Source of the DNA: Phalacrocorax aristotelis
Taxonomy: Eukaryota > Chordata > Aves > Suliformes > Phalacrocoracidae
Direction: 5' to 3'
Assembly (NCBI RefSeq): GCF_949628215.1
Contig: NC_134282.1
Coordinates: 10,476,223 to 10,540,222 of the forward strand
DNA: 64,000 nucleotides
A program made the position numbers and the translations under genes. This document shows, one piece after another, positions 37,024-49,997 of this stretch. Within the stretch, counting starts at the first letter, position 1, and each line of letters starts with the position of its first letter. The notes under the pieces were generated by a model. That model was given only the letters and a program-made list of their open reading frames with translations. It made no database searches and was not told the origin of the DNA.

Positions 37024-38669
37024 AGGATAAATAAGCCAGGTTGGTCTGTCTTTTCTTTCTCAGTTTGAACATGGAACAGTTTGTAAACTGTCCATATTCA
37101 GTTAATACAGTGGAATGCAATGAAATTTAAAGACACGCAAAATTTCTTCAATTTGATGTATAAATAGATTACAGCATTTTCAGCATTCCAGTCTTATGAT
37201 CAAGTGGAATCCAGATCAGGTTTCATTTAACCTAGTTAAAAGAGCAATGCAAATGGTTTCAGATATCTTATGTGGAGTTCAGCAGCATATGCGCTCATAT
37301 ATTTCAAACTCATACTGAGTAAGGACTAATGTCAATAGTGGAGAAAATCCATATCTTTTAAGGAGATTTTGTATGTCTTAAATCTTTCTGTTTAGCATGA
37401 GTATATTTTAATGGGACATTTCATTAATCCATTGCTGGATTTCCTGGAATCTGGGTTGCTTGTTTTCTTGAATAATTCTTCTCTGAACAGTAAGTAATCA
37501 CTTTACTTTGTGTATAAACAATTAGTCAGGTTTTTTACCAGCTGTATCAATTATCTCTGAGTGTTAAAAGCATGAATAATGGCAGGGCATTTATTTTTTT
37601 AATTAACATTAGATGTTGTCTAAGCAAAAAGGGAACGTACACAAATTTCAGCTAGCTAGTCAGACAGTTTAAATAACCTGTGTCATTACTTGATCTATAG
37701 TTATAGATCAGTTTTTAGTACGGAGTTCCTAAAGTGTAGGTCCTTAGGTAATATTTGTAGCGTAAGAGTAAGAGGAAGTGTGGAGTAGGAAGATCACCTG
37801 TTTTTCAGATGAGAGACCAGTTAGGGTAGACATTAAAGCGATTGCAACTCTATAATAATAATATTTAGATGGCCTGTTTAAATAGACTTTCCAGGGAGTC
37901 CTGATTGTTGGGAATGGTGATGCCTGTGCTCTCTAACTAGCCGAGACAACATTCATTTGGTTCAAGATTGTGAGATACCCAGGTTCAAAGGTGAACCTGT
38001 ATCTATTCCCCTCACATTTCACTTCAACAAGCGCAATGCCTTTTCTTCCCCTTTTTATTAGTTAAGCATGCATTCAAGAGCAAATATTAGAGCTAGATAA
38101 ATAAAGGTGTGTGGGAACGTCTACATATTTAGGTTCTGAGTAGCTTTTGACAGATCTATTGCTACCATGTCATGTGGGAATCTGATTAGCCAAAGCCAAT
38201 TCCCTGGCCTTTTGTGCATAAACATGCTACATAAAACTTATGTTCTGCAATAGCTGCAACTTTTCTACAAAAGCACAAATATTGGTTTTGTAGTGGATAG
38301 TGGATTGATGGATTCTCTGGCTCCAAATGGAAGCTGTATACAAAATATATACAAAAAAGTAATACTTCTGTGGCTAATTCCTGCTTCTCTTATTGGACTG
38401 TACAGGTACTATAAAAGCCTGTGACTTTGCACCTACTGAAACACTCATGCTGCCAGACACTGCCATGATGTGGTGAATATATGCCTGAATTCTGTTCACA
38501 TAAGTCTCTGTTTTTCTGCTGTTAATTTTGTTTTAAAACTTACCTAAGTAGTTCCACTGAAATAGAACAGTCAGTGAAATGGAGAGATTACTCAGCAAAA
38601 ATAAAATTGTTGGAAGTAGGTAAGCAATAGTTGTTTTTGTTTATCTGTATTTTGTACTGTAATTATTAT

Positions 38670-38696
38670 TTTATAATGGAACAGTTCCATTATAAA
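38670..38696. repeat. 27-bp near-perfect palindrome
   Basis: Arms TTTATAATGGAAC (38670-38682) and GTTCCATTATAAA (38684-38696) are exact reverse complements around a single A at 38683. It lies in AT-rich intergenic DNA. Confidence 0.85.
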
Positions 38697-41600
38697 CTTG
38701 ATTAAAAGAACAGGCATGATTTGCTGTCCTTCATCATTAATGCTGAATGATCTCAGTGTATATCTGTGTGTGTAAATTTTAAAAATTTCTGAATTTTCAA
38801 AAAAATTCAAAACACTTCCAGAGTTCTGACTTGGGAGCTTGAGAAAAATGAGAAAATTTGGGGAAGTGAGTATTCTGAAGCTTGTCAGAAGTGGTACAAG
38901 CTTCCTTCTGGGTTAAATGAAAAATATCACAACACCTAGAAAAAAATCACTACTAGCATTTCCATAATAATCACCTATTTCATGGCAAGCCCTAGCAGTT
39001 TCTGCATTAGAAGTCTGATCATTGGAATTGTCCTGAAGGTGTTAAACAGTGTGAAACTCATAAGCCATACATTACAAAAGCAGTGATACACTACGCATTT
39101 TCATTTGGAGGAGAATTTTTTTTCTCAATTGCATTGTAAATAAGTCGTTCCATATGGATAAAAATTAGCTTGTAAATTTTGCAAGTTAAGACCATAGGGT
39201 GTTTTTCTTCAGGGGCTTATATTCTGTTAAGGCATCTGAAAAGTCATTAAAGGCTCTTGATATGGAGTGGTCTCCAAGAAGAGGAGCTGTGGTCTCTGTG
39301 GTGAGTAGTCAGGACGTAGTAACTACCTCTTATAGAAAGAGGGGGTTGGTTGTTGGTTGTTTTCCAAACGTGGTCCCACTCTTGCTGATGTTAGAATGAA
39401 TTTGACAGCATCTGAAGCGAACTAGTAGATGGGCTGCACGATGTTAGCATTGCTCTGCAGCGAACCTGACATCACAGAAACCAAGTTTAAGTGTGGAACG
39501 ATACACACAATGTGTGCAGTAGGTACAAAACAGATACAGAAGCAGTGGAGTTAGGTCTTGGGCTTTATCCCAAGGGAAATCTTGTGGTAGTGTTAGCGTT
39601 AGTGGCGCTGACCTGTGCAATGCACACACCCCCAGATGCCCAGACACTCATGTCCCGTCTCCCAGTGCTGCAGCTGACTAAATACTCTTGCAACAGCAGT
39701 ACAGAGGCCAGAAAGCAAAGAACAGCAGTGGTATCAGAAACATGAGGTTAGTGTAACTGGGTTCGGTCCCGCACTACATGTGCACTACTTAAGCATCAGG
39801 CAAGGCTTCCTAAACGTGCAGGTCCAGGTAAGTTGTGCTTGGGGGCCATGGGGAGTCTTCCCTTTCTTGACACTCCAGCCCTGCTGTTACTGCTGCCACT
39901 GTTGTTCCTAACGCTCTTCCTTTTGTGTGTAATGCAGTAAAAGGCCTACTTCTGTTAGCTGTTGCCATTCCCAGAATAGTAGTTGTGGATCTCAGAAGCT
40001 CAGCTGGAAGGTCACAGAGAGAGCTTGTAACAGGCTTTTATCAGGAACCTAATCAAAGGCCAGGCAGAAAAGCACTGTCTGGTACAGTGGTGTCAAGAAG
40101 TATCCCATCAGAAAACAGCATTTAATCTTTACACTTGAGAACTAGTCCCCTAATTTAGTACTCACCCTGTTTCCCCACCTATTAGCTTTTACAGTAGTTC
40201 TAAAACAGATTTATATATAAAGTGCTTGTTGGAAAGGTGGTAACTGGCTTTCTTTTGTAGCCAGGGTCAACAAGACAGTAGCTTAACAAGGTTTTATTTC
40301 ATGATGCAGTGAGTCTCAGGCACAGCTCTTAATTCTATATTCTATTTATATCAACAGGATTTACCTTATATTAATGGTTGCAAAAATTAAATAGTAATGT
40401 GCTGAGAACATGGAAAACAAAATATGGTTTCTGGCTTGCCAGATCTTCATCACTGAGCATATTTTTCCTTAGTGGTTGCCTTGCTGTTGTAAACAAAGTT
40501 AAGGGCTGGGCTGTTTTATTAGTAAGAATTCTGTATTGATGCATAAGAAAATTAATTGCTGGCCTTCCTTTTCAAAGAGGAAGTTGCTGTTTTGCTGTAA
40601 TATGACGTACAAAGCCATAAAAAAGAAACAATCAAAGTTTGATTAGGAAAAACAAATACATTTATTGATACTACAAAAAAAAAAGGTAGTTCTGTGACAT
40701 CAGAAAGTGCAGTTCTTATGTGGTTGTTTAGTTAGCGATAGAATTAGAAGCAACACTGTGACTTCCTTATTTGTGGATAAATTTACTGAACGGTGCAAAC
40801 ATCATGTGGAATTAAGTCTGGAAGTTTTATTGCTCTCTACTAAAAATGTATAGAGTTGGGTAACTGAAATTAATACTATCAGGCATACATGAAATGAAGG
40901 AATCAAGCTTGAAACCTTCTTCAAGCAGAATTCCCATCAAAATCCAGTTTGGAAATAGGTGTCAGCAAGCACTTAACAAGTTTTAGCAATATCTGTTACC
41001 ATGAAGAAGCAGTTTCTAAATGCTTTGCACTCTGTGATGCATAGATTCATAGTTTTTTCTTTCATTAAAATGCTGGTCAAGTGCTGGCACTGCTGATGAT
41101 TTAACTTAAACTGAACTGGTGACAAAGCCTGTGGAATTCTTGAGAATTCCAGTGATCTGAAATTGAGATGAATGCACAACCAGAGTGTTCAAACATAACC
41201 TATGTGATAACAGTTGCTGGAACTCCAGTGAGGAAAATGGATTCCTATTGCCTTTTCCATAAATACTATGGCACTGTGCTGTGGTTTGGTTTTGGCAGGA
41301 GATGACGTGGAGATTAAATATCACTCTGAAAGCTGCCTGAAGTTGCAGGCATCAAATTGTTATGACTGGTTCTTTTAATACTCTTCCAAATACTAGAAAA
41401 ATTGTCAGATGCATTTATATTAAAACAAACATGATTTGGAAAAATAGTAGAAAATAGATGTGAATCCCTCTCTAACTGAAGTGAACTGCAAGATTTCCTT
41501 TTATTTCAACACTGTGGTCATAAACCTGTAAAGATAATATGCATTCATTTGAGAATGGGCCACCCTAATAAAATGAAATATTTAGCAATTATTACGCAAC

Positions 41601-43654
41601 ATATTATCCAATATCTCCTTGGAGATTTGCTCTGTGAAAATATATAGACTGTTTCTCTCTGAAGTAGTAAATCTTACACTTGTCTATTCACCTCTTTTTT
41701 TTTCACCTTTTCTCCCTTCCTCTTTAGAGACAATAAAAATTTCAACTCACATAACCGTGGTTCCCTTGAGAACAGTTCTAAAATGCTTTTGGAATTATTC
41801 TCCACTCAAATGACCCTAGTCTAGGTCAGCATAAAATTGGCCTATATTTTTCATTTGTTTTCTTTTTCAGTTTTTATATAATATTTGAAAATGGGAAAAA
41901 AATCGTCTGCTCTACTTGAGTAGTAGACAGATGGGGTTTGATTACTGAATACCATGAGTGATGTCATTTCCCTCCGTGGACAATAGTATTTGTTTGTGCT
42001 GGCTGATACTCACAGTCTACAGATAACTCACTTGAACAGCGTATGGTAATGTACATTATGACTAATTCAGCTCGTAAGCAGTTTTATTGTGGTCTCTCCG
42101 GTATAGGAGGCTTTGGCTTTTTTTCAGCTTTAAGTCATACACAATTTTTAGATTATATAGTCATACAAAGAGAAGATCAGTTGAAGGAAAAGGAAAAAGT
42201 TTTTTTCTGAATTTCCTAGTCTTTCAGCATTAGCACCTTCAGTTTGCATTATGATGACCCCAGAAAAGCCATTCAGTTTCTCACTTTTCCCCCCTCAGTG
42301 AGGCACTCAGAAGATTACATATCTTATGAATCAGGCACTGTCTAGATCAAAAATCTCCTGGTTTTTTTAAGTTTTAGGACATTTCTCCATTATCTTGGAG
42401 CCAATTTTTTTTCTTCTCATCTGGTGCAAATAGCAAAGGGCAGAGAAGATAAGTGAAATCAATATTGTTCTCTGTTACAGGATTGCAGGTTGCACAGTGC
42501 TATACAGTGGATCAAACAAAATTCTGAAAGAAGGTCTGCAGCTGTCCTCCAGATCTCAAACACCTCGATGGGAAGGTTTGCCTACAAGTTGTATGTCCCT
42601 TACCCGATAGTCCTTACTATTTAAAAATGCTAATTGAATGCTGGTATGTGTAAACCAATGCAAAACAAGCTAAGCACAAGATGCGAACTATAAATGGAAA
42701 TCTTCTGAAGGAAAGGATGTAGGCTTTGAGAAAATGTTACTGTCAGAGTGTGGGTGGCCCTTGTGCTGTTTCAGCACGGCGGCTCGCCTTGCCAGCAACG
42801 ACAGGGAGATGGAGGGCATGTTCCTGGTCTCTTCTACCTTGGCTGAGGGTGACTACAGCAAGCAGTTCCCTTCAGTGAAAGACACACAGGGTGTAATTCT
42901 TGGTCTGACAGCTATATAGTACTTCAGTGAATCAGAGCTTCTTCCCAGAGTGACTCTGTCCAGTAATAGCCTGCTCTGGTTGGAAGATTATCATATCATC
43001 AAGGTCTTTAGGAGTACATATAGGTCAGAACAAACTGGGGGATACAAAGATGATGGTGGAATTATGATGCTGAAGTACAGAACTGCGCAGTGGAACTGTA
43101 TTTTTATTCTATGTAGACCAATATCACGGTTAACCTGTGTAAATATTGCAGTATTTACTCATGTGGCAAAAGACTTTTATAATGATAAGTAAATATATAG
43201 TATGATAGATTTAGCACGCAGGAAAATTCCTGGTGAGCTCTGTAAGAATATGAAGGTTAAGCGATATCAGTGTACATACAAGTAGCAGAAAGGGGGGGTT
43301 AATATTTTTTTAAAGTCAAAATGTGCATGCAGACATTCTGTTCAAATTAGCATGACAGTATGCACATTATCATTTATTTGAAATTACTCTTTTCAAGAAT
43401 GCTGACATATTCACGTTTCTTGCTCTATAGCTCGACAGCTAAGAAAATAGCCACTTTTCTTCCAGTGTATTTCACAGAACCAGGCCTTCAAAACCATCAT
43501 ACACCCAACTGTTAGAAGAAATATGTTGTATCTTCTGTATCGTGTACTGTCTGTTTCAGTAGTGCTGCTTCTGTGAATGGTATGCAGAGACATTTCAGCT
43601 TCTGTTGAAATGTAATTAACAGGTGGATTATAGGGGAATTTCCTGGAAGTTCTA

Positions 43655-43800
43655 CAAGGCTTATAAATAATATTTCCTGATTTTTTCAGATAACAAAACT
43701 GAAACCTAAATTGCAAATGATTCACTCAAAGCTGCAGACCAAGTCAGTGCCCAAAGTAAAATTAAAATATATGATTTCTTGATCTCCTGGCTACTACTGC
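43655..43800 (-). mobile_element. MIR/CORE-type SINE remnant
   Basis: On the minus strand it reads GGAGATC...GCACTGACTTGGTCTGCAGC, TTTGAGTGAATCATTTGCAA, TTTCAGTTTTGTTATCTG, then A-rich, GGAAATATTATTTATAAGCC. This tracks the MIR order (TGCCACTGACTTGCTGTGTG, CCTTGGGCAAGTCACTTAAC, CTCAGTTTCCTCATCTGTAA, then GGATAATAAT). The order and spacing make this one of the clearer SINE fossils here. Confidence 0.65.
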
Positions 43801-46069
43801 AAACACTGAACAGTGCAGTGTGTAAACTGTCTTGAGCATATATGTGCATTGTATAATACATGTTGCACTAGTCTGTTGTTTCTGCATCTGTATTTTTGCA
43901 GATGCATAGACACCACATAGGATATGGTGGGGAAAGTGATTTTGAGTGTCAAATTACTAAAGTATTTTTGAGCCTATACTTCTTTGTATGTTCTCAGACA
44001 AGAAGGGAAACAAGGTTCCCTGAATAACAGTGGTGATGCAGAGCAGACACTTGGGAAGCTGGAGATAAAGTTGTGCAAGGAGAAGGAAGATGCTTTTGGT
44101 TCCCTCCCAAATTTTCTGCTTATATCTTTCTGTATCACGTTTGCTTTTTCATTCCTGCTTCCCCCTTTGTATGTGTGGCAGCAGGAGGAAATTTGCTAGG
44201 TCACCAGTGTAAGATTCTCCACTGGTAGTCAGTCAGTGTTGCTGACTTCCATGGAGCTGCAGTGGCTTCCCAGAGCTGGTGGTCTTGTGGTTGGTCATCA
44301 AAGTTCTTGAGCCCAGCACTTTGAGGACTGCAAGCTGACGTCTTCTGTCATCCTGGCAGATTGCTAGAGATTTTACATAAGGATGTGCATTTAGGTCACA
44401 TCAGCATAACTGAAAACAGTAGCTAGATCTGGGGTTTTGCTTTGGCCACTCCTCACAAAGACAAGCTGTGGGACATGAACTAAAGTCAGTAACAGGAACC
44501 TGACAGAGACTTGCATTATGTACCAAGAAGCCTCAAGTGACAAGTTCTTATGACTTTACCCTGTAGAATTGTAACATATTACTTCCTTCCATGACTCATA
44601 CACAGTTGCACATAGTTAGGAGCCTTGTAACCCAGTTTCGCTTTGTAAATCATTAGACTTAATACCTTTCAGCCTCATCTTGCTGAAATACTAAAATGAA
44701 AAACCACACCCTCACAGTCCCTGCTGACCCTCATTCCATCCTGGACTAATTCCTCCCAGCAGTAGTTACTAGCACTAGTCCTCTCAACTGCAAAAGGAAA
44801 AGCTTTATGACAGAGCGCTGATAGGATTATGACTGCAGGACAGTCCTTCTTCCTTTATCTTGAAGTTACGTTTATAGGGAATAACACATAGTGAATTAAG
44901 CCATCGGAGATCTACAAATACAGAGCAGGAAAAGCTGGGTAACATATAGCAGCATAACACTCTGGTCTGTAAGGGATCTATCTGGACAGTATGCTAATTC
45001 AAATAACAACAAAAAGTTTCAATGATTAAAGCAATCGGAATCTGATACCACATCTGGGTGGGTGCAGGGGGCAGAGATGAACATTGTACCATTTTTCCCA
45101 GACAACACAGAACCTGAATTACAAGCTCACATCACAGCTCTGATAATAAGTAAACTTGAAAGCACTTGTCCTCAGTCCCCTCCATGCTGCGTTGTAAAGA
45201 AAAAGTAACAAAATATCTTGGAAGGCATGGAAGTTAAAGATGTGTTAGAGTTTTATGAGCTTATTTTCACAGGTTCTAAAACAAGAAGAAAAGAGTAATT
45301 CAGCAATGTTTTTCTTCATAAATTTTATGAGTATTAGCAGAGTTTTTTAAAAATTCACAATAGTGCGTTGCATAGGTGTTTAGAAGAAAACAACAGAGGC
45401 AAAGAAATTTGATGTCAAGAGTGCTTCCAAATTCACTAAATATAATGCAAGGCAAACCTTGTTCTTTACTGTGCTGGTATCTGTCTGGAACAACTGCACT
45501 ATCAAGTGGAAGGAATACAGAAATTGTGTACAGTCTGACTGTGTAAAAACTGGCTTGTGGTAGCACAAAGGACCTGAGAATTACCCAGTGGGTACCCATG
45601 AAAATTGGATTTGCATAACAACTGTTTCAATTTCCTAAGTTTACATTTTCCACCACACCTTTTTAACCATATGCGAACTACCCACCAAAAAATTTATTAC
45701 CCACCCCAAAAAAGGCCCAAGAAAGTAAATGTAATAAAAATACCATGTCTGTATGTTCTCATTTTATTCTCCTTAGTGGCTTCCTGAAGCTTAAAAGGAC
45801 TACCAAAACCCACACTTCTATATACAGAGAAAATCACTTCTGTGTAAATATGATCCTTGCCTTGAATTTGTAGAGGTATTGTGGAATCTGAATTTCAGTC
45901 ACTAAAAAGGCGTGATAGTCTAAGCTAAAGAAAACAGTCCTTACTCAAGGAAAGCCACCCTTGAAACAAGGTATTACCTTTGTCCTTGAAGGATTCCTGT
46001 TGCAATAAGCCACAATATGAATTATTATCACTGGAAGAAATGTGCAGAGCTGCCACTCAGAAATACTGA
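43801..46069. other. Intergenic DNA, no recognised gene
   Basis: No gene seen. The segment at 44197-44265 (GTGTAAGATTCTCCACTGGT, then TTGCTGACTTCCATGGAGCTG) resembles the tail of another old amniote repeat with a TGACTTCAATGGAGCT core. The rest is featureless AT-rich sequence. Confidence 0.5.
44197..44265. repeat. Old amniote SINE-like fragment
   Basis: CAGTGTAAGATTCTCCACTGG followed by GACTTCCATGGAGCTGCAG matches by eye the sauropsid repeat with GTGTAAGATTC...TGACTTCAATGGAGCTACGC. About 70 bp; family not named. Confidence 0.4.
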
Positions 46070-46240
46070 GGCTGGGGCAGTGACCCTTATGAAATTCAAC
46101 AAGAACAAATGCAAAATCCTGTATCACAGCTGTGTTGGCTACATGCTATGTTCCTGCAAGGGTCAAGAACTGCAAAAATCTGTCATAGCAATATCACTGC
46201 AGGCCTTGACACTCGGCTGGACTCACAGTTCTTTGGGAGG
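46070..46240 (+). mobile_element. CR1 LINE remnant
   Basis: ATGAAATTCAACAAGAACAA followed by ATGCAAAATCCTGTATCACAG reads MKFNKNKCKILYHS, the CR1 ORF2 motif usually written MKFNKxKCKVLHLG, which follows the RT palm. The flanks decay quickly. A probable continuation, GACACTCGGCTGGACTCACAG, runs to about 46230. Confidence 0.5.
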
Positions 46241-46439
46241 ATGGAGTGAGGGAACAGAGAGGTAGACCTGTGAGAGGAACAATATGGTGAAAGAGTGCAC
46301 ATCATGGGCTTTTTTCTCCAGCTGCTGAAGTCCTCTTTTTAGTCATAACAGACTTTGTTAAAAAAAAACTGAAAAGTGAAGAAGATTTAATGCCTAGTCT
46401 TTCAGTGCCCTAGTCTGCTGAAACATGGTGAATGGTAAT

Positions 46440-46640
46440 AAGAAGTGGTTTTGGCATTCTTGTGCAGTAGGTTACAAATGGCACCAGGAATAAGGAAACG
46501 TGTTCTAATCCTTGTATGGACACTAATGCATTCAACGATATCAAGCGAATTTCTTAATCTCATTACATCACTGTTACTCCATTTTTGAAATAAGGCTGAT
46601 GAATAGCCAGCATTGTTAGTCACCTTGAGATCTGCAGTTA
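46440..46640 (+). mobile_element. MIR/CORE-type SINE remnant
   Basis: Plus strand: GTGTTCTAATCCTTGTATGG (B-box side), CACTAATGCATTC, ATCAAGCGAATTTCTTAATC, CATCACTGTTACTCCATTTT, TGAAATAAGGCTGATGAATAG, then CCTTGAGATCTGCAGTTATAA. Order and spacing match MIR-like SINEs (GGTTCTAATCC, TGCCACTAACTAG, GGCAAGTCACTTAATCTC, CAGTTTCCTCATCTG, AAATGAGGATAATAATAG, with a TTGAGATCT tail). Confidence 0.6.
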
Positions 46641-48529
46641 TAAAATAACAACAGCATAGGCAGATTCAGAATGACAAATGATCCACATGTAGTTTCGTGA
46701 TCCTGGCCTATGGCAAAAGCTGTATGTTGCCATGATAGTTTATTCAATAGCCTGTAACAGTTGCTAAGTAAGCACTGTAGATTATGAAATAACTAATACT
46801 CAGAATTAAAAACTGTGGAAAGATTTATCAAGTTCACCACAAGGCTTCTCTAAAGACTGCCTCAATTTCTTGTTTGGAGAGCACTTTAAATTCATCACCA
46901 TCATCGTTATTTTTATGTTGCTAATTCTCAGAGCCTTACTCAATTTTTATGCATTGAAAAGAATAATTGTGTTATCCAAGTAGGTCTTCAGAAATTGACT
47001 TCTTGATTTGTTTGTTACTCAATATGTATGGTCATTTTGTGGGTGTTAGGGTCTGGCTATAAATACAAAAAACTGATTATCAGGTATTCGTCACTGACTT
47101 ATCCAAGTACTATCTAGCTTAGCTTTTTATTACTTCTTACAAAATATGATCCCATAAAAGCTTTTTCTCATGACATGAGAATGTTCATGAATATAGCTTA
47201 CTCGTGGGAGCAAGATTTATAGGGCTGGGCTCAAAGGTAGCAAGTATATTGAGGTTCTCTAGCTTTTGAAAAAAAAAAGAAGTAGGAAACTATCTCTGAG
47301 CATGGAAAATAGGTCCTGAACATATAACCAGTGCTAGTCTCTATGAAGACAATCCTTCTGCAATGAAACATGGTCCAAAGGGGTGTCAGAGGCATGTGTG
47401 CCGTTCACCAACATTAACTTCAACTCTCACATGTGGTGTGCTTAAGGAGAGTCCAGTGTTTTTGTATTAAATTGGGGAATGGATGCATCCCTGTTTCTAG
47501 AATCAAGACCACCCAGGCCTTTAAGACATCGTCCAGTGACTTTGCATTTCAGTAAATCCTGCCAGCGCCAGTGTTACAGCCCCTCTTGTCTGGTGCCTAC
47601 TCTTGCCTCTGACAAACCCATGCATATGATGGCCTTACAGTGAGCTTCCAGGAGAAAAATGTCTCCATTATCTATTACAGCGTGGCTGTCCATACAGGTA
47701 CACCCAGTAGAGTCCACTGCTGGGGACAAGCTTTGTGCCAACCTCAGCTTGCCAGTCTGCTGCCCGCCAGAGCTGGATATGCCCTGGCCAGGCCCAGAGC
47801 TAGGTGCAGAGCTGTTTCCACTCTAGACAGATAACGTTGCAGCAAGCTTGCTTACAGCGCAAAGGTGTGCAAGATGGAGTCTGATCTTTTGGGTATTGCC
47901 AAAGTGAATAAAATGTAAAGGTATACTTTACCCATACCAATTTTGAGCAATTCTCATCCTTAATGTAAATCTCTGTATGATATGTTTGTTTCCTTAACCC
48001 AGGACATGCCTTTATAACCAGAACGTTGGTTTGCACACATATGTGTGCCTTTAAAATTGTCTAGTCCTGTCTAAGACACATATAAACCCCATCAGAATTA
48101 TATTAATTTTGGGGACATGTACTTATACTTTGGACCAGACGAAATTTATAAGCCTTAGGGGTATATGTGTAGCTTTCATCCAAAGCTTAATTTTGTTTTC
48201 CATTCCATTGATGAATTTATTGTACTGATTTTAGTGTCATAGGGCATGTTAGCTGGATGGCTAAAATTTCTTCAGAAAGAAGATTGTGTATTTTTAAGGA
48301 TAACAGTAATATTCAGAGTGACATCAGTAAGGGTTATAAAAATAATCAAAAGAGTTTAGTTAAGGAATTAATACATTACCACACAGAATAACAAACGAGG
48401 AGTGGGAAAACATGATTCCTCTATGGTGGTTTCGCATAGCTGCCTCCCACTATTCTGCTTTCCTCTCCCTCGCTGATCATCAGGGCTGGACACTAGATCG
48501 TATGCGTTCCTTTAAAGTGGTAGACCCCT

Positions 48530-48550
48530 TTTGCCCACCAGGTGGGCAAA
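48530..48550. repeat. 21-bp palindrome with E-box/CTCF-like core
   Basis: TTTGCCCACC, A, GGTGGGCAAA: 10-bp perfect arms with one central base. The centre contains CAGGTG (E-box, ZEB/SNAI type), and CCACCAGGTGGG differs by one base from a common CTCF core. Confidence 0.6.
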
Positions 48551-49975
48551 GACCAAGCAAATGTGGTCACTAAGATCTTGCAGTCCCTCATAAATACAGT
48601 ATGGCTTTACTAAGGGGCATGAATGATTATGGTAAAAATATAGTAAAGGCCAGGCATTTAAGGTTTTTTTGAAGTTATATACTGTGAGCTCAGCTGTTTC
48701 ACGCTGTGGGAAAACCAGCATGCTTGTTCTCCACCACATTCTTACCTTGAGATTGCTTGTCTGTGTTTGTTCTTCCAAGCAATGCAGACAAGCCCTCAGT
48801 CCCATCCACCCGGAGCAGGAACAATGTGTCGTCATGTCTTGCAGTGACTTTGCAATGTGGAGAAACTGGCAATGGGGATGAGATCATGCTTGTTCTGTTT
48901 TCTGACCTGAAGGAATGTAAACCCACTGACCTCATATATATTCAGATGTTGGTAGATGCTCTTATTCACACCACTTTGTAATTGAACGTTAGTTATACTT
49001 AGCCCTTACACTGCATCATGAAGTGCAGAAATTAACAGCAAGTGGTCTTATGAGATGCCATCATTGCGCCAAGAATAAAAGCACGCTCCTCAGGTAGGTT
49101 GACCCTGTCATGAGAGGTGGCCCAAGGGTGGACCAAAGTCCCATATTCCCTGGGGAGGCCCATGAGAAGTGACCAAGAACAGGAAACCTGGCTACCGTGT
49201 TAGTTACTGCAGAGGACACGTCAAAGGAAAAAGTATGATGGGCAACGGAGTCTCTAGGGACTATCACCTGAATCCAGGTGAGCTGTGGGAAAACCCTCTT
49301 GAATGCCCAAGGCGCCATTTACCTGCCTCCATAGCTGCCTCCACGCAGCCGTGGGAGCCCCCGTGGAAGATGCCGTATAAATTCCCTTTGGAACACGTTC
49401 GTTCCTGGTGTGACTTCCACATGGAAGTCTGGCAGTCAAAAATCTCACAAGTGTGGAAACTGCATGTGCTGTCTTACCTGAAACCAGCCTCTCCACACTC
49501 TACTGCAGCTTGGGTTGGCCTCAGGGGCAAATCTGTGGCATCCCAGTTGAACAGAAATTGCTCCTGAAGAAGACTTAGCCCTTTGTGCTGTTCGGGCAGG
49601 GAATCTGTTTCTGAAAAGGATCCCTCTCTTGAGCAATACATGGAAGGAACAAGTTCTCCATGCAAAGTAATTGCTATTGCATTCTAGGGCAGTGAGAAGT
49701 TGTTATTAACCTCTAATCATATACCCTCATTTTCTCCTATGAAACTGGGTGCTCAGGCAGCGTAAGCTGGACTTGAAAGCTAGAATTTACTTGACTTTTG
49801 CTTGTCTAACTCCAGTTGTCTACAGCACAGGTAGTTGAGAGCAGGGTGCTGAGGGTCCTTGTGTGCTCAAAGGATACCTTCAGCAGCATTTAGGGTAGGG
49901 GAATTTAGGTGCAGACTTCTTGGTGGCAATCACTTATGCTATATAAGACGATTGAGATCCATGACTAATCCTATT

Positions 49976-49997
49976 AATTAATATAATTATATTAATT
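49976..49997. repeat. 22-bp AT-only palindrome
   Basis: AATTAATATAA followed directly by its reverse complement TTATATTAATT. All A/T, so less surprising than the other palindromes here. Confidence 0.8.

Larger units (their letters stand above)
35346..43654. other. Intergenic DNA, no recognised gene
   Basis: AT-rich non-coding DNA. Contains an old repeat scrap at 36282-36330, a small hairpin at 36998-37023, a 27-bp palindrome at 38670-38696, and a strong isolated splice-donor-like CAG/GTAAGT at 39825-39833. Open frames at 39199-39745 and elsewhere show no family resemblance. Confidence 0.55.
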
